Positions 32,072 through 39,447 of a stretch of 64,000 nt of DNA are shown piece by piece. Under the pieces are notes generated by a model that saw only the letters and a program-made list of their open reading frames with translations, was not told the origin of the DNA and searched no databases. The translations under genes were made by a program, and so were the position numbers. The first letter of the stretch is position 1. The number at the start of each line of letters is the position of its first letter. The DNA is from Glutamicibacter halophytocola (lineage in GTDB: Bacteria > Actinomycetota > Actinomycetes > Actinomycetales > Micrococcaceae): assembly GCF_001302565.1 (NCBI RefSeq), contig NZ_CP012750.1:620001-684000 (forward strand), given 5' to 3'.

Positions 32072-32542
32072 ATGCGTGTACAGCAACCGATTTATGTCGA
32101 TAAACGATTGAAATCAATTCGACTCAGGATCACGGCCACGGACGTTCCAGAATCGTCATCAGTGCTCATCACCGATGTTCAGTTACAAGCCGGAGAACTA
32201 GCTACCGGTGTTGTACCGAACGCGCTGGAAGCCGGGACTAAACAACTCGGCAAGCAGTACCGGAACGGCGTGGTGAACAACCGGATGACCCTAGTCGCCT
32301 TGTCCAACGCTGACACGGCTTCACCTGTGCGCATGGAGGTCCGCAACGCCAAAGGCGAAACCCGTATCGGCTCCTACCGATACGGCGAGCTCAACGGAAC
32401 CGCAGTAGCCGACGCACGCCAGCACCTGGCAACACGAGGCTGGGGGAGACCGCCGACAATTACCGAGCGATCCAACCTCAATCTAGAAGCATTCGCAACC
32501 GGGCGGCTGCATTTGCGCCTCGCCTGGAACGAAAGGGAATGA
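32072..32542 (+). CDS. Minor tail protein with orphan CBM half-domain
   Basis: A 156-residue protein, ATG 32072 after GGGGGTTAG. Its N-terminus (LKSIRLRITATDVPESSSVLITDVQLQAGELATGVVPN) resembles the second half of the CBM-like domain that starts the preceding gene, so the two share a duplicated module. The C-terminus (GSYRYGELNGTAVADARQHLATRGWG, then a Trp-rich end) has no known motif. It overlaps the next gene's ATG. Confidence 0.55.
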   Translation: MRVQQPIYVDKRLKSIRLRITATDVPESSSVLITDVQLQAGELATGVVPNALEAGTKQLGKQYRNGVVNNRMTLVALSNADTASPVRMEVRNAKGETRIGSYRYGELNGTAVADARQHLATRGWGRPPTITERSNLNLEAFATGRLHLRLAWNERE

Positions 32543-34617
32543 TGACACCTAACGTCTGGGTATGGGTCGGGCTGAGCTGGACTGAACGAATCCGCATGGT
32601 TCTAGAGAACTACGGCGACCGGCTCACCGATGTTTCGATATTCGGCTGGCGGGTCGGAGCCAACGGCGCACTAGAGCAGACCTTTGACCCGTCACTGCTG
32701 GACGTATACCGGGCTAGGTGGCCCCACTTGCGTTTCTGGCTGTGCTTCAGGAATGACGGCATCGGCTCAATATTCACTGCGCTGCGCAACGATGCGACCG
32801 CCCGCGAACGGCTCATGTCCGACCTCGGCGACGTTATCGACACGCACCCGTGGCTTTACGGCATCGACATTGACCTAGAGCAAGGCGGGGCAGCGTCAAA
32901 CAACGTTGCCGCCGAAGCATTGTTCAAGCAGGTTGCCGACCTCGCGCACGGGCGAAACATGAAGGCTTCGGCGGCTCTGCCGGCGCTGACCTCCACCGGC
33001 TCGGTGGGTGGCGAAGATTGGGTGCGCTACAAGCAGCTCGGCGCGATGCTCGATCACGTTTCGATCATGTCTTACGACTTCGCGTGGTCAGGCTCAGCAC
33101 CCGGCCCTGTGTCGCCAGGATTCTGGCTTGAAGAGGTTTACAACTGGGCGAGCTCGCAGATTACGCCGTCCAAGATCAGCATGGGCTTGCCTCTCTACGC
33201 CTACTTCTGGTCAATTCATGACTACCCCGAATCGTGGGGCGCGACCCGGCGGGGCATCTCGGGAACCTACTACAGCGCTTGGCAGTACTTCTCCGGTTCC
33301 CGCGCTTGGTCAGATTCGGGCAGTCATTACCCGATCGGCTGGGTGGCCTACCGCGACTCTTCAAGCATGAGCGCCTGGGGTTTCCTGGATTGCTACGACT
33401 GGAAAGAGCCGACCCAATGGGAAGACTCAAACGGGGTGTTCTCAGGCATATTCGCCAACCGCGAGTACGCGGTCAGGTACGGGCTGCCGGCGGGCGTTCC
33501 TCAATGGTCAGTCGCCGATAACTCGGTTGGCTCAAGCTACGTTGACTATGAGTTCAACGCCGAACCGGTGATCGCGTCCAATGGTGACACCGTTTCGCCC
33601 AAGGTTGGCTACACGTTGACCGCTGAAATCATTCAGCGTGAACCGGTGGCCGCGACAATCATCGATGACTATGCGACTTCTGCCCAGCAGCTCAACGCTG
33701 TTTACACGCAACCTTCTGGCGCGTGGACGTACCAGCAGGTCACGTCGAGCTACAAGCAATATCGGGGAACAGGAACGCTTCGCTTCGGAAATGACTTCGG
33801 CGCGCAGTCGCTTTATGCCATGGCGCGGTTCCAGTTTGCGACCGCTGGCCGCTTCAGTGTCACGTCGCAGGGAATCACCGCCGAGCTATCCAGCACTGGC
33901 GAATTGAAGCTGCTGCGCGGGTCAACTGCCTTGGCTACGAAGCAACTCGGCGCGCAAGTAGTTGGCGGGGCGGCTCAGGTTGGCCGTTGCGTGCTGGCGT
34001 TGCGTGTGCGTGAGAACAGTGCCCGCGTGTACTTCTCAAACGCGGAAACAAGCATCCCTATGCAGCTTGAAGTGAGCACGACACCACCGGGCGGGCCGAC
34101 CGAATTCAGTTCAACCGGCACGGCATGGATCGATCATTCCTACCTTGGCGACGGCTGGTGGTATCAGCCCCGTGAAGCCGTGGAAATAGTCATCAATGGA
34201 GTGTCCAAAGTGCTGGGTCGCATTGAGCGCACGGGCGTTACTTGGGATGACAAGAACCGGTTCCGACCTAATGCCGACGTGGAGGAATCCGCGACGCGGG
34301 AGACCGGTGTTTCCCTTGACTGGGTTTACGCGCATTGGAAAGACCTGCCGATCACGACCGGAGTCAACACCACGTACCGGGTCCGACCGCTTGACCATGA
34401 CCTTTGGTTGGGTCGGCTCATGGTGCTGGATCGCGACGGGGCAAGCATCGTGTACTTCACCGATGCCACGACAATCACGCACTGGCGCGGGCGCGCAGTT
34501 CTTGACTGGGGGCTTCAGGGCATCGCCCTGTGGTCGCTCGGTCAGGAAGACATGCGACTTTACGAATCGCTTGAAGGTGGCCTTTTGCCAGCGAACACGA
34601 AACGACTAGACGAATAA
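32539..34617 (+). CDS. Tail protein with GH18 glycosidase domain split by an insertion
   Basis: A 692-residue protein. Residues 1-335 form a glycoside hydrolase family 18 barrel: YGIDIDLEQ contains the catalytic DxDxE (D110, D112, E114), and DHVSIMSYDFAWSG and ISMGLPLYAYFW follow as in the YaaH/SleL branch. About residues 350-640 are an unrelated beta-rich insertion with a lectin-like character. The family-typical C-terminal GIALWSLGQED appears only near residue 660, so the last barrel strand returns after the insertion. It would cut cell-wall glycans during infection. It starts at ATG 32539 in an ATGA-type overlap. Confidence 0.8.
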   Translation: MMTPNVWVWVGLSWTERIRMVLENYGDRLTDVSIFGWRVGANGALEQTFDPSLLDVYRARWPHLRFWLCFRNDGIGSIFTALRNDATARERLMSDLGDVIDTHPWLYGIDIDLEQGGAASNNVAAEALFKQVADLAHGRNMKASAALPALTSTGSVGGEDWVRYKQLGAMLDHVSIMSYDFAWSGSAPGPVSPGFWLEEVYNWASSQITPSKISMGLPLYAYFWSIHDYPESWGATRRGISGTYYSAWQYFSGSRAWSDSGSHYPIGWVAYRDSSSMSAWGFLDCYDWKEPTQWEDSNGVFSGIFANREYAVRYGLPAGVPQWSVADNSVGSSYVDYEFNAEPVIASNGDTVSPKVGYTLTAEIIQREPVAATIIDDYATSAQQLNAVYTQPSGAWTYQQVTSSYKQYRGTGTLRFGNDFGAQSLYAMARFQFATAGRFSVTSQGITAELSSTGELKLLRGSTALATKQLGAQVVGGAAQVGRCVLALRVRENSARVYFSNAETSIPMQLEVSTTPPGGPTEFSSTGTAWIDHSYLGDGWWYQPREAVEIVINGVSKVLGRIERTGVTWDDKNRFRPNADVEESATRETGVSLDWVYAHWKDLPITTGVNTTYRVRPLDHDLWLGRLMVLDRDGASIVYFTDATTITHWRGRAVLDWGLQGIALWSLGQEDMRLYESLEGGLLPANTKRLDE

Positions 34618-34666
34618 TCCTGAAAGGTACATCGGATGCTGAACAAATTGAAACCCGCAAGGTGGC

Positions 34667-35143
34667 ATGATGCCTGGATGGATTGAACAGCTAGCTCAAC
34701 CGGCCATTCTCTGGCCTACTGCAATCATCCTGTTCATCTTCTGGCTGATGATCAAAACCGCCTTCAAGCTATTCCCATTCCTTAGCAAGTTCGTTGCGTT
34801 GGTGAATACCTTGGTCGGGACGGATGAGAAGCCCGGCTTGAAGAAGTGGCAGGAAGAGCAAACGAAGAAGCTCGATGGCCAGGCTGAAATCTTGGAACGC
34901 GTCCGGCACCAAGTGGAAAACGACCATTCAAGCAACATGCGCGATGACCAAGACAAAATCATGGCAAACGTGGAAGAACTCAAACAAGAGTTCAAAGAGC
35001 ATGTTGCTATTGCCAAGGCCAAGGACAAAGAAGGCGATGAAACCGCCTACCGGGTCGCTGCACTTGCCGACAAGGTCAACAAGATCCAACCCATAGTTGA
35101 GCAATTAGGCCAAACATGGGGAACAAAAACCAAGAACAACTAA
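34667..35143 (+). CDS. DUF2746-type membrane-anchored coiled-coil phage protein
   Basis: A 158-residue protein with ATG 34667 (or 34670). One hydrophobic helix (about 14-32) is followed by a long charged coiled coil (about 55-150), the layout of the DUF2746 family that occurs next to lysis genes in many actinophages. It may act as a holin partner or spanin-like factor. Function inferred from position. Confidence 0.65.
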   Translation: MMPGWIEQLAQPAILWPTAIILFIFWLMIKTAFKLFPFLSKFVALVNTLVGTDEKPGLKKWQEEQTKKLDGQAEILERVRHQVENDHSSNMRDDQDKIMANVEELKQEFKEHVAIAKAKDKEGDETAYRVAALADKVNKIQPIVEQLGQTWGTKTKNN

Positions 35144-35166
35144 ACCGCCCGCGAGGCGGTTTTTTC
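35142..35166 (+). terminator. Terminator after DUF2746 gene
   Basis: AACCGCC and GGCGGTT pair around CGCGA, then a T run and CATGCCC. A second unit follows with GGGGCTTTTTCTATGCCCAAAA at 35189-35209. Confidence 0.75.
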
Positions 35167-35233
35167 ATGCCCTTGCGCAATCGCGCCGGGGCTTTTTCTA
35201 TGCCCAAAACCAGGGCAGAAAGCGAGCTTGAAA

Positions 35234-36088
35234 ATGGCTATCTCGCGTCTTGGCTGGGATTTGCTAGAGCCTAGCTCTTCCCGGCTTGTGAGCTTCAAAT
35301 GGATCACCGGCAAGGTGCGCACCGGCGACGGTCAGGTGATCCTCGATTACCTTTGCCAGCGTTTCAACTCTGAAGTTGAGCCAATCGTCAAGGGCTGGTC
35401 CTGGGGCTATGCCAAGCGCGACGTGCGCGAGGCCGCGGGCATCCCCTCCGAGCATCAGACCGGTTGGGCCATTGACCTCAACGCCCCAATCCATGGCCTT
35501 GGCCTTGTGGACACGTTCAGCAAGTCCGACGAGGCCGCAATTCGTCGACTCCTAAAGGATCTGGGCGGCGCAGTTCGCTGGGGCGGCGACTACGGGGGCC
35601 GCAAGGATGAAATGCACTTCGAGCTTCAGGGTGGTCTTGCTCTGTTGAAGCGCGTTGCTGACCGTATTCGAGGCGGGGCAATCGGCAATGTGAAGCCGAC
35701 CGGCAGCACATCCAAGCCAAAGCCAGCACCTAAGCCGACTTCGAAGCGCCCAACGGACTACGCGGACCTCGCGACTGATGGAAAGTTCGGCAAAAAGTCC
35801 ATTGAGGCTACTCAGATCCTCATGTCACAGATCGGCCTTTACGAGCGGGCGATTGACGGCGACCCGGGAACTTACACCTGGAAGGCTGTTCAGGAATGGC
35901 TCAACGGCCTTGGGCTATACAAGCGCGCAATCGACGGGAAGCCGGGTTACTACACCTATCTTGCCCTGCAGCAGTTCCTTCGCAAGAAGGGGCTGTATCC
36001 GGCTTCGAAGTGGCTGCTCGATGGAAAGTTTGGCCCGGCAACTATCGAAGCCTTCCAGAAGTACCTGAATACCCAAAACGGAAAGTAA
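35234..36088 (+). CDS. Endolysin: M15 peptidase plus peptidoglycan-binding repeats
   Basis: A 284-residue endolysin. Residues 1-140 carry an M15-type zinc peptidase: SEHQTGWAIDLNAP gives H74 and D81, and GGRKDEMHFEL gives H128, the usual ligand set with E130. Residues 190-284 contain two to three peptidoglycan-binding repeats (DGKFGKKSIEATQ, DGDPGTYTWKAVQEWL, DGKPGYYTYLALQQFL, DGKFGPATIEAFQKYL). It cuts peptide bonds in the wall at the end of infection. I chose ATG 35234 over TTG 35228; a GAAAGCGAG site precedes both. Confidence 0.9.
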   Translation: MAISRLGWDLLEPSSSRLVSFKWITGKVRTGDGQVILDYLCQRFNSEVEPIVKGWSWGYAKRDVREAAGIPSEHQTGWAIDLNAPIHGLGLVDTFSKSDEAAIRRLLKDLGGAVRWGGDYGGRKDEMHFELQGGLALLKRVADRIRGGAIGNVKPTGSTSKPKPAPKPTSKRPTDYADLATDGKFGKKSIEATQILMSQIGLYERAIDGDPGTYTWKAVQEWLNGLGLYKRAIDGKPGYYTYLALQQFLRKKGLYPASKWLLDGKFGPATIEAFQKYLNTQNGK

Positions 36089-36101
36089 AGGAGTCAATAT
36101 C

Positions 36102-36500
36102 TTGGCTAAGCACGAAGCAACTACAACCCAGGGCGCGCACCCGTGGCGCGCCACTGTCCGAACCATCTTCGCCGCTGTCATCGCCTTGGCTGCGCTCGCG
36201 CCGCTGATCTACACCGCCGCCGCGCAGCAGTCCCCAGAGCTGGCCACCGGAGCTATCGGCGGCGCGCTGGTAACTGCTGGCGCGATCACCCGCATCATGG
36301 CCATCCCCGGCGTGGAGGCGTTCCTGCAGCGTTTCCTCCCGTTCTTGTCGGCAGCCCAGCGGAATGACCCGAACGTGACCGGTGAACCTACTGTTTCGGA
36401 GTTCGATGCCTTGCTACGGGAAGGCAAGGATTCTTACCCGGTCACTGGCCCGCACGCGCCCACCGAGGCCGACCCCGCCCGCTACGAGAGCGACAAGTAA
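36102..36500 (+). CDS. Holin-like membrane protein
   Basis: A 132-residue protein, TTG 36102 with AAAGGAG at 36087-36093. Two hydrophobic helices (about 19-40 and 47-70) and an acidic C-terminus suit a two-span holin, and it follows the endolysin by 13 bases. It would make the membrane permeable to endolysin. Confidence 0.72.
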   Translation: MAKHEATTTQGAHPWRATVRTIFAAVIALAALAPLIYTAAAQQSPELATGAIGGALVTAGAITRIMAIPGVEAFLQRFLPFLSAAQRNDPNVTGEPTVSEFDALLREGKDSYPVTGPHAPTEADPARYESDK

Positions 36501-36517
36501 CCCCGTAATGATTTAGT

Positions 36518-36546
36518 CCGCCAGAAACGATTCTGGCGGGCTTTCC
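36518..36546 (+). terminator. Terminator after holin gene (first hairpin)
   Basis: CCGCCAGAA and TTCTGGCGG pair around ACGA, followed by GCTTTCC. Confidence 0.7.
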
Positions 36547-36549
36547 TAT

Positions 36550-36578
36550 GCCTCGCGTCAACCGGCGCGGGGCTTTTT
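36550..36578 (+). terminator. Second terminator hairpin of duplicated type
   Basis: GCCTCGCG and CGCGGGGC pair (one wobble), then a T-rich tract and TATGCCCAAAA. It is nearly the same block as 35172-35209 before the endolysin, showing a duplicated intergenic unit. Confidence 0.65.
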
Positions 36579-36615
36579 CTATGCCCAAAAATCGGGCAGA
36601 AACGGAGCCAACGAA

Positions 36616-36987
36616 ATGGCTGAACTCAACTGGGTAATTCTGCAAATTGACGGGTCCTGGGGCCAGTACACCAAAGCTGCTTTTCAGCACTTCTTGAAAA
36701 GCGAAGGGTATTACGCGCAAGCCCGTGAGTGCGATGGGGTCTTCGGCTATTGGTCGCAGTTGGCCCTGCAAAAGTGGCTGAAGTATGGCCCGGGCAGCAA
36801 TCTGTCGGGGTACTCGGGGCTTCTGGACGGCAAGGCCGGAGACATGACCTGGGAAGCTCTGGGCATGCGTCTTGCTCTTTATGGCTTGTACAGCCCTACT
36901 CTCCCTTGGCCAAAGGGTCGGTACCCGGGTAACAGCGCTACGTTCTGCAAGGCGATTCAGCGGTTCTTGAACAAAGCACGGGCGTAG
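36616..36987 (+). CDS. Wall-binding-repeat protein of unknown role
   Basis: A 123-residue protein, ATG 36616. It consists mainly of peptidoglycan-binding-like repeats (IDGSWGQYTKAAFQHFLKSEGYY, DGVFGYWSQLALQKWLKY, DGKAGDMTWEALGMRLALYGLY), the same repeat type as in the endolysin C-terminus, but no catalytic domain or signal peptide is visible. It could be a lysis helper, a surface-binding competitor or a spacer for virion attachment. It ends the lysis cassette. Confidence 0.65.
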   Translation: MAELNWVILQIDGSWGQYTKAAFQHFLKSEGYYAQARECDGVFGYWSQLALQKWLKYGPGSNLSGYSGLLDGKAGDMTWEALGMRLALYGLYSPTLPWPKGRYPGNSATFCKAIQRFLNKARA

Positions 36988-36997
36988 TTTCTAGGTA

Positions 36998-37038
36998 AAA
37001 AATGTTGGGCACGCTTTTATAGCGTGCCCAACATTTTT
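36998..37038. terminator. Perfect 18-bp bidirectional terminator
   Basis: AAAAATGTTGGGCACGCT and its exact reverse complement flank a TTTAT loop, with A/T runs on both sides. It lies between the converging lysis and accessory genes and ends both. Confidence 0.9.
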
Positions 37039-37047
37039 GTTTAACGC

Positions 37048-37620
37048 TTATACGTCGGAACCTGTGGATGCTACGGAAGTAAGCCCGTCTTCGCTGATTG
37101 CCGTGACGCTCTTCAGAGACGAATCTCTACTGCCGAGAACTTCCATAACGTAACCGCCGACCGACTTCAGATCGGCTTCGGTCCAGTTGCTGCCTTTGAC
37201 CGTTATTTCGAGTTCACCTTCGGAGGGGGCATTCCATGACAAGTTCCGAGCCCACATGTATCCGCCGTCTGAAGTTGGAATATAGATCGAGTAGCTACTT
37301 CCAACGAAGCCGGTTTCGTCTTTGCGCAGGTAGAAGTCAACCCATTGCTGATGCTTTTTTTCTGCCCATTTGGCGAGTGATGCTGTAGCTCCTTTGTACT
37401 TCACTTGGGGATCGTCAGGTGATGGGGAAAGGTCTTCGTCCGACTTCGCTTCAGGCGCTGCCTGAACAATCGGCGTACCGGCGTTGGCTTCAGCGGTCAG
37501 CTTCGCGTCACTGTTCAAAAGCGTTGGATTTGCAGCGGATACGACCAGAGCGGCGACTAATGCAACGATTACTGCAAGCACTGAAATGTTGCCTACGATT
37601 CGCTTAGCTGAGCGCGACAT
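37048..37620 (-). CDS. Membrane-anchored/exported accessory protein
   Basis: A 190-residue protein. One hydrophobic segment (about 8-30) then a mature domain of 155 residues rich in S, T, E and W. The GGAGG at 37625-37629 (read on -) supports ATG 37620. It is leftward, opposite to all phage genes, with its own terminator, so it is likely expressed from the prophage. No family recognised. A lysogenic-conversion role such as surface change or superinfection block is possible. Confidence 0.6.
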   Translation of the reverse strand: MSRSAKRIVGNISVLAVIVALVAALVVSAANPTLLNSDAKLTAEANAGTPIVQAAPEAKSDEDLSPSPDDPQVKYKGATASLAKWAEKKHQQWVDFYLRKDETGFVGSSYSIYIPTSDGGYMWARNLSWNAPSEGELEITVKGSNWTEADLKSVGGYVMEVLGSRDSSLKSVTAISEDGLTSVASTGSDV

Positions 37621-37668
37621 GTTTCCTCCAAGTGATGTTTGTTAAGAGTCTAACGCCAACCGGCGACG

Positions 37669-37887
37669 TTATGAACTGGTTTTCTTCGGTCGCCCGCCAT
37701 GGCCAGGACGCGAGGCGTTCCATGCGTCGATGGTCTCCGGTAGCCAGCCCCGCGTGTTGCGGGGAGGTTCGCCGATTTCTGCGTCGGGTTCAGGCAGGCG
37801 GCCATCGTCGGCATATTTCTTCGCGGTGTGCGGAGAAACGCCGAGTCGGTTCGCCACGCCGTTGACTGATAGATAGTGAACTGTCAC
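37669..37887 (-). CDS. HTH_17/Xis-like DNA-binding protein
   Basis: A 72-residue basic protein from GTG 37887, whose TGA-overlapping start couples it to the upstream small membrane gene. LSVNGVANRLGVSPHTAKKYADDGRLPEPDAEIG...WLPETIDAW fits a MerR/excisionase-type helix-turn-helix with the 'wing' DAEIGEP...GW. Such proteins act as recombination directionality factors or operon repressors. Position near attR supports an Xis-like role. A longer frame upstream is unlikely. Confidence 0.7.
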   Translation of the reverse strand: MTVHYLSVNGVANRLGVSPHTAKKYADDGRLPEPDAEIGEPPRNTRGWLPETIDAWNASRPGHGGRPKKTSS

Positions 37888-38039
37888 TGTTTCCGAATCC
37901 TTATCGCTGTGATGATGGACGCGACACCGAAGGCAAGAACGCCAATCCCGAAGATCAGGCGCGCGAAATCCGGCATCGGTACGAATGTTGCGATGATTGC
38001 GATTGCTACGGTGATAGCAATGAGCATTTTCAATTTCAT
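37884..38039 (-). CDS. Small two-helix membrane protein
   Basis: A 51-residue protein from ATG 38039; an extended reading frame would start at 38069 but has no ribosome site. Two hydrophobic helices (about 4-21 and 25-44) and a basic end (RIRKQ). Its stop overlaps the next start. Role unknown. Confidence 0.5.
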   Translation of the reverse strand: MKLKMLIAITVAIAIIATFVPMPDFARLIFGIGVLAFGVASIITAIRIRKQ

Positions 38040-38105
38040 GGTGGTGTGCAATAGTGGGAGGGAGGCCAACCCCCAGCCCCGGCAAGGGCTGGGAGTCGGC
38101 TCAAG

Positions 38106-38201
38106 CTAGTCCTCGTCGGACTTCTTGAGAGCGACTATCAAAGCCGCGATTCCTGCTAGTAAGGTTCCGATTCCCGTTAGCAGGTTTCCGAAGTCTCCCA
38201 C
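38106..38201 (-). CDS. 31-residue hydrophobic mini-protein
   Basis: GTG 38201 lies eight bases after a perfect AGGAGG (38210-38215 on -). The product is MGDFGNLLTGIGTLLAGI-type, a single hydrophobic amphipathic helix with acidic start and KKSDED end. It resembles small membrane-active peptides such as type I toxins or holin-like peptides in size and composition only. It is the first gene of the leftward group. Confidence 0.5.
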   Translation of the reverse strand: MGDFGNLLTGIGTLLAGIAALIVALKKSDED

Positions 38202-38247
38202 AGTTGCTACCTCCTTTCGTTTTGCTAGTGCTTGTCGGTACTCTTAT

Positions 38248-38286
38248 ATTCTATATGCTCAACTTGCATTCTGCAAATTGAGCATA
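38248..38286 (-). promoter_or_regulatory. Leftward promoter overlapped by a 33-bp palindromic operator
   Basis: On the minus strand TTGCAG (38271-38276) and TAGAAT (38248-38253) are 17 bases apart. TATGCTCAA and TTGAGCATA, with inner arms CTTGCA/TGCAAA (one mismatch), form a palindrome from 38254 to 38286 that covers the spacer and -35. This is the layout of a repressor-blocked promoter. Confidence 0.65.
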
Positions 38287-38316
38287 AGGATTTAGCAAAA
38301 TAGTTCCAAGAAAGAT

Positions 38317-38354
38317 CCGCCCCGCCTTCTCCTGAAAGTGGGGCGGGTTTTCTG
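38317..38354 (+). terminator. Possible terminator before the last phage genes
   Basis: CCGCCCC and GGGGCGG pair with a long loop and are followed by GTTTT. Moderate quality. Confidence 0.5.
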
Positions 38355-38375
38355 CGTTAAGAGACAATCGAGTGC

Positions 38376-38693
38376 ATGAGCGTTTCACCTGAAGAGCATG
38401 CCCATGAATACCCGGCAGGGCGCTATCCGTACGTCATAGTAGAGGCACGAGGCCAGGCACCACTACATGCGAGAGTCAAGGCGAGGGCGGGCGACCTGAT
38501 TCAGATTGAGTATCCGCCTCGAACCGCCGCCGGAACCTTCGAGGGTGACCCGGAACTCCGATGGGTACATAAGGACAATGCAAAGCAGGTGCGCCGAGCC
38601 GATGCGCGGTGGGCGCATACCGATGACGATATGCAATGGCATATGGACCGGGATAAGACCATCAACTATCAGCCCGGGGTGAAGCACGACTAG
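38376..38693 (+). CDS. Phage/host-junction protein, unknown function
   Basis: A 105-residue hydrophilic protein. ATG 38376 has no clear ribosome site. The sequence (YPYVIVEARGQAPLHARVKARAGDLIQIEYPPR...ELRWVHKDNAKQVRRADARWAH) suggests a small beta domain. Not recognised. It is within 220 bases of attR, in the region that often holds phage cargo. Confidence 0.45.
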   Translation: MSVSPEEHAHEYPAGRYPYVIVEARGQAPLHARVKARAGDLIQIEYPPRTAAGTFEGDPELRWVHKDNAKQVRRADARWAHTDDDMQWHMDRDKTINYQPGVKHD

Positions 38694-38703
38694 AATTCGC
38701 CTC

Positions 38704-38799
38704 ATGGATCAATATGGAAACCTCGGCCCCTACCAAGACCCCAAAATCAGGCAATGGTGGGACGAACTAGAGGTAGAGACAAAAGATGACGAAGTGTGA
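38704..38799 (+). CDS. Possible 31-residue peptide
   Basis: ATG 38704, ten bases after the previous stop, opens a 31-residue acidic frame with many W, E and D. No ribosome site; low support. Confidence 0.3.
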   Translation: MDQYGNLGPYQDPKIRQWWDELEVETKDDEV

Positions 38800-38915
38800 T
38801 GCCAAAGGTATCACCACGAAAAATAATCTTTGGAGGCCTTGGAATCTTTGGCGATTTTGGTTTGGGTAGTAGGGCAAAAACCGCGAGATTCCGGGGCGGA
38901 ACCGGGTTTTCGAAT

Positions 38916-38942
38916 CAGGTTCAAATCCTGTTATCCCGACCA
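38916..38942 (+). other. attR: 3' fragment of a proline-type tRNA gene
   Basis: CAGGTTCAAATCCTG is a T arm, then TTATCCCGACCA is the acceptor 3' strand with encoded CCA. The 5' two thirds of a tRNA is missing here. GGTTCAAATCC...CCCGACCA is typical of actinobacterial tRNA-Pro. Phage integration into a tRNA 3' end leaves such a fragment at one prophage end while the intact copy is rebuilt at the other. This marks the right end of the prophage. Confidence 0.75.
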
Positions 38943-38955
38943 ATAACGATTAAGA

Positions 38956-38983
38956 GGGGCCCAGTTCTACTGGGTCCCTTTTT
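38956..38983 (+). terminator. Terminator of the disrupted tRNA gene
   Basis: GGGCCCAG and CTGGGTCC pair (one G-U), TTCTA loop, then T's. It is the host terminator for the tRNA whose 3' end is at attR. Confidence 0.75.
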
Positions 38984-39219
38984 CTTATTCTTGAGACAAT
39001 CGGGATCGGCCCGAGGGAAATCCCTAGGCCCGATATTGGCTCCAGATAACGCGAACATCGCGCATCTTTGCCTTTCAGCTGACTAACGAGCTGTAGATCA
39101 CTCGAGGATGGCGCCTTTGGATGTGCGTTCAGGGAACTTTTTAGGTATAGTTATATCTCGTGCTAAGGCATTCATTGCTGATCGGATATCTGATCAAGCA
39201 AATGAATAGCAAGTCATAT

Positions 39220-39291
39220 TGGGATATGGTGTAATTGGCAACACAACGGTTTCTGGTTCCGTCATTCTAGGTTCGAGTCCTGGTATCCCAG
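39220..39291 (+). tRNA. tRNA-Gln(CUG)
   Basis: TGGGATA pairs with TATCCCA. The anticodon loop reads TTCTGGT, so the anticodon is CUG. T loop TTCGAGT. CCA is not encoded. A hairpin (TCACCAAA/TTTGGTGA at 39295-39314) and another at 39315-39335 separate it from tRNA-Glu, likely processing sites. Confidence 0.9.
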
Positions 39292-39339
39292 CGCTTCACC
39301 AAAGCAATTTGGTGAGCTGAAGATTTATCTTCAGCATAC

Positions 39340-39412
39340 GGCCCCATCGTATAGCGGCCTAGTACTCCGCCCTCTCACGGCGGCAACACGGGTTCGAATC
39401 CCGTTGGGGTCA
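39340..39412 (+). tRNA. tRNA-Glu(CUC)
   Basis: GGCCCCA pairs with TGGGGTC (one G-U). The five-pair anticodon stem CCGCC/GGCGG holds CTCTCAC, giving anticodon CUC. T loop TTCGAAT. Cotranscribed with tRNA-Gln and ended by a terminator. Confidence 0.92.
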
Positions 39413-39418
39413 CAAATA

Positions 39419-39447
39419 TCGCGGAACTTCGGTTCCGCGATTTTTTT
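39419..39447 (+). terminator. Terminator after tRNA-Glu
   Basis: TCGCGGAAC and GTTCCGCGA pair around TTCG, followed by seven T and ATGCCCAAA. Confidence 0.9.

Noticed and set aside
34636..34686. 16-residue reading frame before DUF2746 gene
   Set aside because: Too short and only a weak start signal.
38796..39086. 96-residue + reading frame over attR
   Set aside because: It spans the tRNA 3' fragment and terminator, has no ribosome site and no protein-like pattern.
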